Assembly (NCBI GenBank): GCA_009991595.1 | Contig: JAACVK010000022.1 | Span: forward strand, 62,001-126,000 | DNA from: a bacterium | GTDB lineage: Bacteria; Bdellovibrionota; UBA2428 | Direction of reading: 5' to 3' | DNA length: 64,000 nt | In this document: positions 57,104 to 64,000 of the stretch, one piece after another | Layout of the letters: the number at the start of each line of letters is the position of its first letter | Numbering within the stretch: position 1 is the stretch's first letter | Program-made: the position numbers and the translations under genes | The notes under the pieces: model-generated | Databases searched by the model: none | Seen by the model: the letters and a program-made list of their open reading frames with translations, nothing else | Told to the model about the DNA's origin: nothing

Positions 57104-57478
57104 ATGAAACACGCATTTTTCGCGACGCTTTTTGTTTTTGTATCTTTTACTTCGTTTGCTCACAATAGTTATTCGCCAGAGCAAGTGGCTAGTGGGGCTC
57201 ATTATTCAAGAGAAAGGGACAAGATCGAGAAGGAAGCCAAATTTGTTGTTAAAGAAGTTTGGAAAGACGCTTTCCGCTCTGAGCAGGAAAAAAGAGATCT
57301 AGTTAGTCTTTTAGAGGTGCTAGTTGGAGGCGGTTTGAATCCATCCGAGTTTTTTGCTCTTATAGAGAAGGCGGACGAACTAAGCTTGGACTTTAAGGCT
57401 CAAAAGATTGTTTCAAAACTTTTGGAAGCAATTGTTGAGCGCGACAAAGATATTTACGGAAAACAAATAGAAAATTAA
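57104..57478 (+). CDS. small secreted helical protein
   Basis: A 124-residue protein with a signal peptide (MKHAFFATLFVFVSFTSFA) and a mature part rich in charged alpha-helix (EKEAKFVVKEVWKDAFRSEQE). There is no cysteine and no recognised family. It is separated from the carboxyltransferase gene by 52 bases and ends at a strong bidirectional terminator, so it may be the last gene of that transcript. The function is unknown. Confidence 0.65.
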   Translation: MKHAFFATLFVFVSFTSFAHNSYSPEQVASGAHYSRERDKIEKEAKFVVKEVWKDAFRSEQEKRDLVSLLEVLVGGGLNPSEFFALIEKADELSLDFKAQKIVSKLLEAIVERDKDIYGKQIEN

Positions 57479-57483
57479 AATAA

Positions 57484-57525
57484 AAAAAGCCCAGCTTTCT
57501 CACAGGAGAAAGCTGGGCTTTTTTT
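57484..57525. terminator. bidirectional rho-independent terminator
   Basis: GCCCAGCTTTCTC pairs perfectly with GAGAAAGCTGGGC (13 bp, extended by A:T pairs), with loop ACAG. It has T7 on the right for plus-strand transcripts and A-runs on the left that serve minus-strand transcripts. It separates the convergent genes at 57104-57478 and sodA. Confidence 0.96.
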
Positions 57526-57540
57526 ATTTTAAAGATGGTT

Positions 57541-58149
57541 TTATTTAACAGCTTTTAATCGCTTATTAACTTCATCCCAGTTAATGACATTCCACCAAGC
57601 GCTTACATAGTCAGGACGCTTGTTTTGGTATTTTAGATAGTAGGCATGTTCCCATACATCTAGACCTAAAATTGGAGTGCCAGCACATTCCACCAAGCCC
57701 TTCATTAGTGGGTTGTCTTGGTTAGGTGTTGAGCAAACGTTCAATTTGCCTTCGCTTGCACAAAGCCAAGCCCAGCCCGAACCAAATCGAGTTGCAGCTG
57801 CAGCGCTAAATTTTTCTTTAAAGGCATCAAAGGACCCGAAAGCAGCGTTGATTGCTGTGGCAACATCGCCGGTGGGAGCGCCGCCACCGCCTGGCTTCAT
57901 AACACTCCAGAAAAGAGAATGATTATAGTGGCCGCCACCATTGTTTCTTACTGCAGGAGGAAGCTCTTTAGCGTGGGAAACAATCTCTTCAATGCTTTTT
58001 CCCTCAAAAGGGGTTCCTTTAATGGCATTGTTCAAATTAGTAACATAGCCGTTGTGGTGTTTGTTGTGATGAATCTCCATAGTTTGAGCGTCAATATGAG
58101 GCTCAAGGTCTTTGTATCCATAGGGTAGTTTTGGAAGTTCGAATGACAT
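57541..58149 (-). CDS. sodA: superoxide dismutase, Mn type
   Basis: Disposes of superoxide. Metal ligands H27, H77 ([11 protein letters not shown]), D164 and H168 (DVWEHAYY) are all present. The second-sphere Gln is in NQDNPLM (Q144) with Gly at the alternative position (NNGGGH), which marks manganese-type enzymes rather than the iron form. It has 202 residues and no signal peptide, so it is cytoplasmic. AAGGAGG precedes the ATG. Confidence 0.95.
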   Translation of the reverse strand: MSFELPKLPYGYKDLEPHIDAQTMEIHHNKHHNGYVTNLNNAIKGTPFEGKSIEEIVSHAKELPPAVRNNGGGHYNHSLFWSVMKPGGGGAPTGDVATAINAAFGSFDAFKEKFSAAAATRFGSGWAWLCASEGKLNVCSTPNQDNPLMKGLVECAGTPILGLDVWEHAYYLKYQNKRPDYVSAWWNVINWDEVNKRLKAVK

Positions 58150-58306
58150 ATTAAATTCCTCCTTAGGTTTTTACGTTGCCCACTATAGGTGATGAAGCTT
58201 GATATGCAAAGGGCTTCAAGGAAATGACGCTTGGCGATATCGCGTCAACTTTGCCTCTCATAACGTCTCTGTGGCATCTAGAAAGAAGCGATAGAATAAC
58301 GGGTGT

Positions 58307-59512
58307 ATGCAAAGACATTGGCTTTTAATTTTCTCTATTTTTTTGAACCTCTCATTAAGCGCTGGAGTCCCCATTGATATTGATCCAAAGGGTTATGAAA
58401 AGTTGCTCACTGATATTGATGCGAAATTGCAGAAACTTCCGCCGGAGTGGGAGACCTACAAGGTTGAAAACGGAAAACTAATATTAGCCTCTGGTGCAGC
58501 AATCGACGTGGCTTTAATAAAGAAGATGGCACAAATGAGTGCAGATGAGCTTATCGATTTTGTTGAGTCATCGGGTGTTGTCGTAAAAGTGCTTTGTAGT
58601 AAGCGAGATAATTTTGTTCAAAGTATAAAAAGTCATAAGTGTGTTGGCCCTGAAGCCTTTCCTAGTGATTTTCACAAAGAGCCCTTTAATGCTCAATACC
58701 TTTCTAAGTTTTCGACCCTAACTAAGGACAACACCCCTATGATGTTTTTGAGGCAAGATACCCCTCGCTACTCTATTGTTCATGAGTTTATTCATCATTT
58801 TCAAGAAACCGCTGCACCGGCCCACTATAAGGATTATCGTTTTAAAAGTTTGAGAGTCGCCCTTGGCGATAGCATGTTTGAAAAAGGTGATAAAAGAACC
58901 GACTTAGATAAACTAGTATTCCAACAGCTTCGTTTGGTTCAATGGTTGTTGGATGAAGTTGAAAATTATTCAGCTATGTTGAAATACCACAGTCTTTTTG
59001 AGTTGAGCTTTACCGACTCACACGAGTTGTTTTGGAAACTAGGAAATTATTTGAGCCGTTGTGGGAATAAGCGTTGTAAGGCAGAGTTGGCTAAAGCAGA
59101 CGCTTTTTTCAAAGACCTTCAAGCTACCGAGATTAAAAGGCGAGTTTCAACACTACAAGAGTTGAAAATTAGCGACCAAATTGTTCGAGACTCATTAGCA
59201 AAAGCACCTACTTTTAAAACCTATGATCTTTGGTTTAAAAGCTTGAAAGAAAAGCTCTATGCTTCAAACAATCTTGATGATGAGCGCAAAAAAGCGGTGG
59301 CGCTTTGGGAAGAAGTGAATAAACCTAGCTTTCCTTACAAAAAGAAAGAAGAGACCTTTAATCTTGTGTTGTCTTGGATGGCTAAAAACACTCTTCTTCA
59401 GTTACAGGCTTTAAAAGTGGCGGCAGACCTTCAAAATTCGAATAAGGGACTGAGACATTTTCAGACCCAAATAGCAGCGGATATAAAATACTTTTCTAGC
59501 TATGTAGAATAG
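58307..59512 (+). CDS. secreted HExxH putative zinc metalloprotease
   Basis: A 401-residue protein with a signal peptide (MQRHWLLIFSIFLNLSLSA). The motif HEFIH (H159-H163) in SIVHEFIHHFQE is the zinc site of many metalloproteases; a likely third ligand is E217 or E219 in DEVENY, about 55 residues later, as in gluzincins. The rest is mostly helical, with cysteines in two pairs (CSKR/KCVG and SRCGNKRCK). I recognise no named peptidase family, so the protease role is inferred from the motif only. It is adjacent to a small secreted protein on the other strand, 1 base from its stop. Confidence 0.78.
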   Translation: MQRHWLLIFSIFLNLSLSAGVPIDIDPKGYEKLLTDIDAKLQKLPPEWETYKVENGKLILASGAAIDVALIKKMAQMSADELIDFVESSGVVVKVLCSKRDNFVQSIKSHKCVGPEAFPSDFHKEPFNAQYLSKFSTLTKDNTPMMFLRQDTPRYSIVHEFIHHFQETAAPAHYKDYRFKSLRVALGDSMFEKGDKRTDLDKLVFQQLRLVQWLLDEVENYSAMLKYHSLFELSFTDSHELFWKLGNYLSRCGNKRCKAELAKADAFFKDLQATEIKRRVSTLQELKISDQIVRDSLAKAPTFKTYDLWFKSLKEKLYASNNLDDERKKAVALWEEVNKPSFPYKKKEETFNLVLSWMAKNTLLQLQALKVAADLQNSNKGLRHFQTQIAADIKYFSSYVE

Positions 59513-59513
59513 T

Positions 59514-59921
59514 TCATCTAAGAGAAGTTACTGAGAGGCTATAATGGGCTTTTGAGTTCTGCGCCCCTTCTTGAATTGTGGCACTTCCGCCTCTTTCGAG
59601 AGAGACGGTTGGAGTTGCAATCAACTTCTTTTCTTCTTGTCTTTTTTCGTCGGTGATTTTCAATTCAAGAACGACGGTGCGGTGTCCGTCAATTTTATCC
59701 CGGTAGAGTTTACGAGGCGTTACTTCAAATTTAATTCCGTGATCATTGTCGAAGGAAGATTTCTGATCAAATTCGAGGAATACCGTCTTTTCATATTTTT
59801 CGTTTAAATGTTGAAAGTTGAGTTCAACGGGAAGCTCTTTTGTTAAATCAAGCCCCAAGGCATTGCCCGGCTGGCTGGTTGCCGTTAGGACAAGGGCTGC
59901 TTTTAATGCCAATCTTTTCAT
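59514..59921 (-). CDS. small exported protein, unknown function
   Basis: A 135-residue protein. From the ATG at 59921 it has a signal peptide (MKRLALKAALVLTATSQPGNALG); the tracked start 30 bases earlier adds nothing. The mature part is beta-rich. Its end, LIATPTVSLERGGSATIQEG, is like the strand-turn seen in secretins and related pilus proteins (TPxVxxxxxxxATIxxG), but the protein is far too short to be a secretin. The function is unknown. Confidence 0.6.
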   Translation of the reverse strand: MKRLALKAALVLTATSQPGNALGLDLTKELPVELNFQHLNEKYEKTVFLEFDQKSSFDNDHGIKFEVTPRKLYRDKIDGHRTVVLELKITDEKRQEEKKLIATPTVSLERGGSATIQEGAQNSKAHYSLSVTSLR

Positions 59922-60014
59922 AGTTTCTATTCTAAAGGGTCTTGGGTGCAACGGAGCGCCAAAAAGATGGGCAAAAAGGTCTTTTATTATTAATGTCTTA
60001 TGGTTTTTTTTAAA

Positions 60015-60066
60015 AAGAACTCAAAGTTCTTGGGCTTAGTTGCCAACTCAGCCAAGCCTTGTTTTT
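60015..60066 (+). promoter_or_regulatory. two overlapping hairpins in the pckA leader
   Basis: Hairpin 1: AAGAACT (60015-60021) / AGTTCTT (60025-60031). Hairpin 2: CTTGGGCT (60029-60036) / AGCCAAG (60050-60056) with an inner AGTT/AACT stem, followed by GTTTTT. The two share bases 60029-60031, so only one can form at a time, and the second resembles a terminator 34 bases before the pckA start. This looks like a leader attenuator, or a terminator for transcripts coming from the left. Confidence 0.45.
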
Positions 60067-60099
60067 ATGTAGGTCTGTGAAAATTACCAAGGAGGTCGT

Positions 60100-61566
60100 A
60101 TGACCCTTTCTAGACAAGAGCTTGTTGAAGAGGCTCTAAAAACCCAAAACGTAAGATTGTCCGATTCAGGCGCATTGATTGCCGAGACCGGTAGGTATAC
60201 TGGGCGAGCTCCTGAGAACCGTTTCATTGCAAATCATCCCGAGATTTCTAATGATGTGGATTGGGGGGCTAACAACCAGCCCATGGAACCTCAGCTTGTT
60301 TCGGAAGTGATTAAGAAGGTCGCCGATCATGTTTCAACTCAAAGAAAATATAACTTTAGTGGTTTCTTGGGCGCATTTTCTCTACGCTTGCACTCTGTTT
60401 CGGCATGGCACACGCTTTTTGCGTTGAATATGTTTAGACGCGATAGAGGATTGGCAAAACTACCAGAAGGGAGCGAAATTGAAATTTTTCACGCTCCATT
60501 TACCTCGCCTCAACAACTTGGCATCAATGTCGAGCAAAAGGCGTTGGTTGTTTTAGACTTCGTTAATAGAAAAATAGCTATTTGTGGAACCGAGTATGCT
60601 GGAGAAATTAAAAAATCCGCATTCACGATGGCTAACTTTCTTTTCCCCGCTATGGGAATTCTTCCTATGCATGCTTCGGCAAATTGCATGCCCGATGGGT
60701 CTAACTCTTGTGTTCTATTCGGTTTGTCTGGAACGGGTAAAACCACACTTTCGGCTGACCCTGAACGCGCTTTGATTGGTGACGATGAAATTATTTGGAC
60801 TGACCGTGGAATTTCAAACTTGGAGGGAGGATGCTACGCAAAGTTAATCCGCCTTTCTGAAAAAAGTGAGCCAGAAATCTATAAAGCTGTAAATCAATAC
60901 GGAGCTATTGAAGAAAACGTGGTTGTCGATCCTAGAACAGGTTGTGTTGATTATGACAACGATACGATTACCGAAAACACTCGTGGTTCGTATCCGCTAG
61001 AATTTTTGTCTAGTATTTATAACGTTGACAAAGTTGCCTCTGAGCCAACTTCGATTGTTTTTTTAACAGCCGATGCCTTTGGTGCTTTGCCTGCGGTTGC
61101 GAAACTAAGCCCCGAGCAGGCGATTTATCACTTTGTGTCTGGATACACCGCTAAAGTAGCCGGAACGGAGCTTGGTGTGAAAGAGCCTAAAGCAGTTTTT
61201 AGCACATGTTTTGGAGCTCCTTTCATGCCGCGAGCGCCGATGGAATATGCAAGAATGTTAGCTCAAAAGGCTGCAAAGTCCGGGGCTTCGTTTTGGCTTC
61301 TTAACACGGGTTGGGCCAACGGTGGCTATGGCAAGGGAGATCGTTTCCCCTTATCTGTCAGTCGCGCCCTGCTTAAGGCGATTCAAAATAAGTCACTTGA
61401 TCAATCAAAGACAGTAAAACACCCTGTCTTTGGTTTTGAGGTTCCAGTGAGCTGTCAAGGAGTTGACGAAAAATGGTTAAGGCCTCCAGAAGGCGATCAA
61501 GTTGGGGCGCTTCAAAAGGAATTTGAGGCAAACCCGGTTGTTAGGCGAGCGGGCCTAACTTTTTAG
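60100..61566 (+). CDS. pckA: phosphoenolpyruvate carboxykinase (ATP)
   Basis: Converts oxaloacetate to phosphoenolpyruvate, the entry to gluconeogenesis. ATP-type features: P-loop GLSGTGKTT (208-216), LIGDDE metal site, and ENTRGSYPLEF. NRFIAN near the N-terminus and the PFMPRAP stretch are conserved. At 488 residues it is shorter than E. coli's 540, mainly at the N-terminus. AAGGAGG stands before the ATG. Together with the leucine cluster it fits growth on amino acids and lipids rather than sugars. Confidence 0.96.
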   Translation: MTLSRQELVEEALKTQNVRLSDSGALIAETGRYTGRAPENRFIANHPEISNDVDWGANNQPMEPQLVSEVIKKVADHVSTQRKYNFSGFLGAFSLRLHSVSAWHTLFALNMFRRDRGLAKLPEGSEIEIFHAPFTSPQQLGINVEQKALVVLDFVNRKIAICGTEYAGEIKKSAFTMANFLFPAMGILPMHASANCMPDGSNSCVLFGLSGTGKTTLSADPERALIGDDEIIWTDRGISNLEGGCYAKLIRLSEKSEPEIYKAVNQYGAIEENVVVDPRTGCVDYDNDTITENTRGSYPLEFLSSIYNVDKVASEPTSIVFLTADAFGALPAVAKLSPEQAIYHFVSGYTAKVAGTELGVKEPKAVFSTCFGAPFMPRAPMEYARMLAQKAAKSGASFWLLNTGWANGGYGKGDRFPLSVSRALLKAIQNKSLDQSKTVKHPVFGFEVPVSCQGVDEKWLRPPEGDQVGALQKEFEANPVVRRAGLTF

Positions 61567-61645
61567 ATCATTGCTAGCGTCAAGAATTTGTTTATTGCTG
61601 GATTAGTCTTAACCTGTAGCCAAAAGCATCCGACGAGTAAGATGT

Positions 61646-62113
61646 ATGGCAATCTATGGATGGACTTTTTTGGGGCTGGCAATTCTTGCTTCTTGTTCTT
61701 CGAAAAAGCCTCTTGTTACCGAAGGTTCCGAAATATCAATCGTTGAACCGAGTCTTAAGAACTCTCAGCCGCTCTATTTTGAATCAGATACAGTTGTTTC
61801 AAAAGCAACTGTCGAAAAAAATCATTACATTTATGAGCGCATGAATCCTGACGACTTCCATCAAAGTCTGGTTTTGTTTTTAAGTGCTCAAGGTCTGATT
61901 GCGCGGGGTGATCTTAAGAAGGCAGAAGGCGCTGTAGAGTTGCTTCTTAAGGCCTTTCCCAAAGTAGCCGCAACCTTTGTTTTGGCCTCTGATCTTAGAC
62001 GAGCTCAAGGCGAAAGTTCTCAAGCCAAAGAGTTTATGAAACAAGCAAGTCTTCTTGCTCCTTCGGACATTGCCGTTAAGCGCTCTTTGGCTGCGATGGA
62101 GGGTGTTAAATGA
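61646..62113 (+). CDS. TPR-type lipoprotein
   Basis: A 155-residue lipoprotein: lipobox LASC with Cys17. The mature half has helical repeats (LFLSAQGLIARGDLKKAEGAVELL, ATFVLASDLRRAQGESSQAKEFMKQA) of the TPR kind. Its stop overlaps by 4 bases (ATGA) the start of the large membrane protein that follows, so the two are coupled and probably act together in the envelope. No ribosome binding site is obvious. The exact family is not recognised. Confidence 0.75.
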   Translation: MAIYGWTFLGLAILASCSSKKPLVTEGSEISIVEPSLKNSQPLYFESDTVVSKATVEKNHYIYERMNPDDFHQSLVLFLSAQGLIARGDLKKAEGAVELLLKAFPKVAATFVLASDLRRAQGESSQAKEFMKQASLLAPSDIAVKRSLAAMEGVK

Positions 62114-63975
62114 ATTTTCGTTTGATTACCCTGTTTTCAGCCTTGATGCTTTCGCAAAGCTCATTTGCGCTTAGCCATGACAAGAAAATTCAAATCGAAG
62201 AAAAGGTTAAATCTGAAATTGTATGGAGCCTTGAGCGAAGTGAATTCGGTCTCAATTTAGTGGGAGTTTCCGTAGATTTAGTCTTTTCTGAAAAAAAGAA
62301 AGAGCAGTTAAGAGATTTTCCTTTGACCTATGCTCCACCCTATTTGGGCGAAGCATTAAACGAATCCAATGAAACTATTGATTCCATTCGAGTTAAAGTC
62401 ATTTTTAATAACAACGCTTCAAACGAGGCTCGTCGTCAGATAACAGGTTTGCTAAAGGAGAGTTATGGACAATACCCGCTTCACGTAACTTTTGCAGAAA
62501 AGCCAATCAAGTTGGCTGCGTCTCGAATGGATGCTTCTAATTTTTCTGAACAGGCAACTGAACAAGAAAACAGTTCTTCGTTTTTAAGCACCGGAGCTTT
62601 TGTTTTCTTGAGTGCCTTGCTTCTGGTTGTAGGCATAGTTTTCTTTGCTTGGATTCTCAAGGGGGCTCTGTCAAAGTTGGCGGAATCAATGAGTGGCTTA
62701 AAGGGCGATTTTGTTAAAGAGCAGAGCGCTGAGCTTTCAACCCAGAAACAGATGCAAACATATAGACTGCCAGATGAGCCGACATTGGAATTTAAGGCTG
62801 AAATTCATCTTGATCCCAAAATAGAGTTCAAGCCTGAGATCCATGTTCATCCAACTATTCAGTTTTCTCCGAATATGACAGTGGCAATGCCACAACAAGT
62901 TTACAATCAGGCCTTGGAGAGCTGGGAGCAGGACAACTTTGAGTTAGCTAAACAAAAGTTTCTTTCTTTTTTAGACGCAAAGCCTGCTCTTTTGAAAAAA
63001 GTTCTGCAGGCACAAAGCTTAGAGAGCTTGAGTCTCTTCAAACATTTGTTTAAATATTTAAACCAGATTCAATCAAAGAGTTTGTTTAAATTGCTTCACA
63101 AGCAGAAGAGAGTCTTCAAGAAAGCTCATCGCGATCATGAGGACTTCCCAAAATTAGTTAGGCTAATATCCTCCGTTGTTGATGATCTATGTATGGAAGA
63201 AATTTTGTCGAAAAATCGGTGGGAAGATGTTGTTTCAGCCGACGGAATTAAGAGATTGCGCTCCATGAAGACAAGCAGTTTGGCAGCTGAGGTTTTACGT
63301 CTAAACGACTTAAGTGCATTAAGTGTGTTGTCTGATATTCTTTTGGTTGGCGAATTTCGATCGTTAGTAAATGAATTGAGCACAAGGGTAGATTTATCCG
63401 ACCTGGAATATGGTGAACTAGATGATGTTGAAGGAGCTCAATTACTTTTGAGCTTGTTAAGGCCTGCATCTGCTAACCTCTCAAGAACCCAATACAAAAA
63501 CAGAGAAGTCTTGGTTGAGGAACGTGCTAAAAACTTTGTAGAAAATCTAGATAACGTGACTATGGACGATGAATACTCCACGCTGGCAAAAGCAAGCCAG
63601 TATGATGTTAAATTTAGAAGTCAGATTCGAAGACTTTATTGGTCCCTAGAGGATTTAGAGGTTATTCCACAAAGTTTATTGAAAGATTGGTTCTACCATT
63701 TTGATTGCCATACCCTGGCGCTTTTTTGGAAATACAGTGCAGGAAGACATTTAAAGCTCCAACATACTTTGCACGACTTTCTGATTAGTTCTGGTAAGAA
63801 AGCAGAAGTCGTAGAGTGGGCGATTAGTATAAAGAAGTATTCCGAAAGAGCAGACGAATTGAAGTATTCTAAAGCGGTTCGTGAGCAGGTATTAAAACTT
63901 CGCGCAGGACAAATGAAAAACAAAGAACAGTTAAAGAAACTGCCAGCATCGAGCTCGGCAAAAAAAGCTTCGTAA
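62110..63975 (+). CDS. membrane protein, FliF/FliG-like architecture
   Basis: A 621-residue protein: signal peptide (residues 1-21), a periplasmic domain (about 22-155), one membrane helix (160-184), then a large cytoplasmic part. The end of the periplasmic domain (SIRVKVIFNNNASNEARRQITGLL, then LHVTFAEKP) follows the pattern that precedes the last helix of FliF. The cytoplasmic part starts with 12-residue repeats (EFKAEIHLDPKI / EFKPEIHVHPTI / QFSPNM) and goes on as helical repeats, with a stretch (SLAAEVLRLNDLSALSVLSDIL, FRSLVNELSTRVDL) reminiscent of FliG. This analogy is by eye and unproven. It is coupled to the lipoprotein before it; no flagellar gene is in the window. Confidence 0.72.
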   Translation: MNFRLITLFSALMLSQSSFALSHDKKIQIEEKVKSEIVWSLERSEFGLNLVGVSVDLVFSEKKKEQLRDFPLTYAPPYLGEALNESNETIDSIRVKVIFNNNASNEARRQITGLLKESYGQYPLHVTFAEKPIKLAASRMDASNFSEQATEQENSSSFLSTGAFVFLSALLLVVGIVFFAWILKGALSKLAESMSGLKGDFVKEQSAELSTQKQMQTYRLPDEPTLEFKAEIHLDPKIEFKPEIHVHPTIQFSPNMTVAMPQQVYNQALESWEQDNFELAKQKFLSFLDAKPALLKKVLQAQSLESLSLFKHLFKYLNQIQSKSLFKLLHKQKRVFKKAHRDHEDFPKLVRLISSVVDDLCMEEILSKNRWEDVVSADGIKRLRSMKTSSLAAEVLRLNDLSALSVLSDILLVGEFRSLVNELSTRVDLSDLEYGELDDVEGAQLLLSLLRPASANLSRTQYKNREVLVEERAKNFVENLDNVTMDDEYSTLAKASQYDVKFRSQIRRLYWSLEDLEVIPQSLLKDWFYHFDCHTLALFWKYSAGRHLKLQHTLHDFLISSGKKAEVVEWAISIKKYSERADELKYSKAVREQVLKLRAGQMKNKEQLKKLPASSSAKKAS

Positions 63976-64000
63976 TTTTTTAGCCTTTAACGCACTGAGT

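Overview
This 64 kb window is a replication-origin region of a Gram-negative bacterium (outer-membrane barrels, lipoproteins, an LptF/G permease, PlsB). The order dnaA / dnaN-recF-gyrB-gyrA on one side and rpmH-rnpA-yidD-yidC-jag-mnmE-mnmG-rsmG-parA-parB-bactofilin-atp on the other, the split ATP synthase operon, the moderate-to-low GC content and the many small secreted proteins without known families fit the Bdellovibrionota (Bdellovibrio-like) best. That placement is inferred from layout and protein character; no database search was possible. I see no insertion sequence, prophage, CRISPR array or tRNA/rRNA gene, and no gene-free stretch longer than about 300 bases.

Left arm (about 0.4-12.3 kb, minus strand): a tightly packed transcription unit running away from the origin, dnaN-recF-gyrB-gyrA-TPR lipoprotein-hemL-AtpZ-like-AtpI-like-atpB-atpE, closed by a strong terminator; psd follows. 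Origin (12.28-12.54 kb): an AT-rich stretch plus a cluster of DnaA boxes between dnaN and the end of dnaA. The DnaA protein is unusually short and has no N-terminal helicase-recruiting domain.

Right arm (13.7-29.4 kb, plus strand): ribosomal protein L34, RNase P protein, membrane insertase and tRNA-modification genes, then the ParABS segregation system with two parS sites embedded in a degenerate rsmG, a bactofilin translationally coupled to parB, and the second half of the ATP synthase (b', b, delta, alpha, gamma, beta, epsilon).

29.5-46 kb is mixed housekeeping: an SDR enzyme, a PlsC-like acyltransferase, glycerol kinase, a Flp/TadE-like pseudopilin, a thioredoxin-fold protein, the lepB-def-fmt-rpe operon, an LptF/LptG permease, an FNR-like regulator, a 703-residue secreted protein, a ROK sugar kinase, a cupin gene that appears frameshifted, and priA. 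45-50 kb is rich in secreted and outer-membrane proteins of unknown role plus a DUF2400 protein and an M15-type peptidase. 50.5-57 kb has plsB and an yng-type acyl-CoA carboxylase / HMG-CoA lyase cluster for leucine or isoprenoid catabolism. 57-64 kb has a Mn-type superoxide dismutase, a secreted HExxH protein, PEP carboxykinase with a structured leader, and a lipoprotein plus a large membrane protein whose layout recalls FliF fused to FliG-like helical repeats.

The observations I consider most worth a second look are the domain-I-less DnaA, the FliF/FliG-like protein at the right end, the parS sites inside a decaying rsmG, the HExxH protein, the start codon buried in a perfect 12-bp hairpin at the DUF2400 gene, and the single-base frameshift in the cupin gene.
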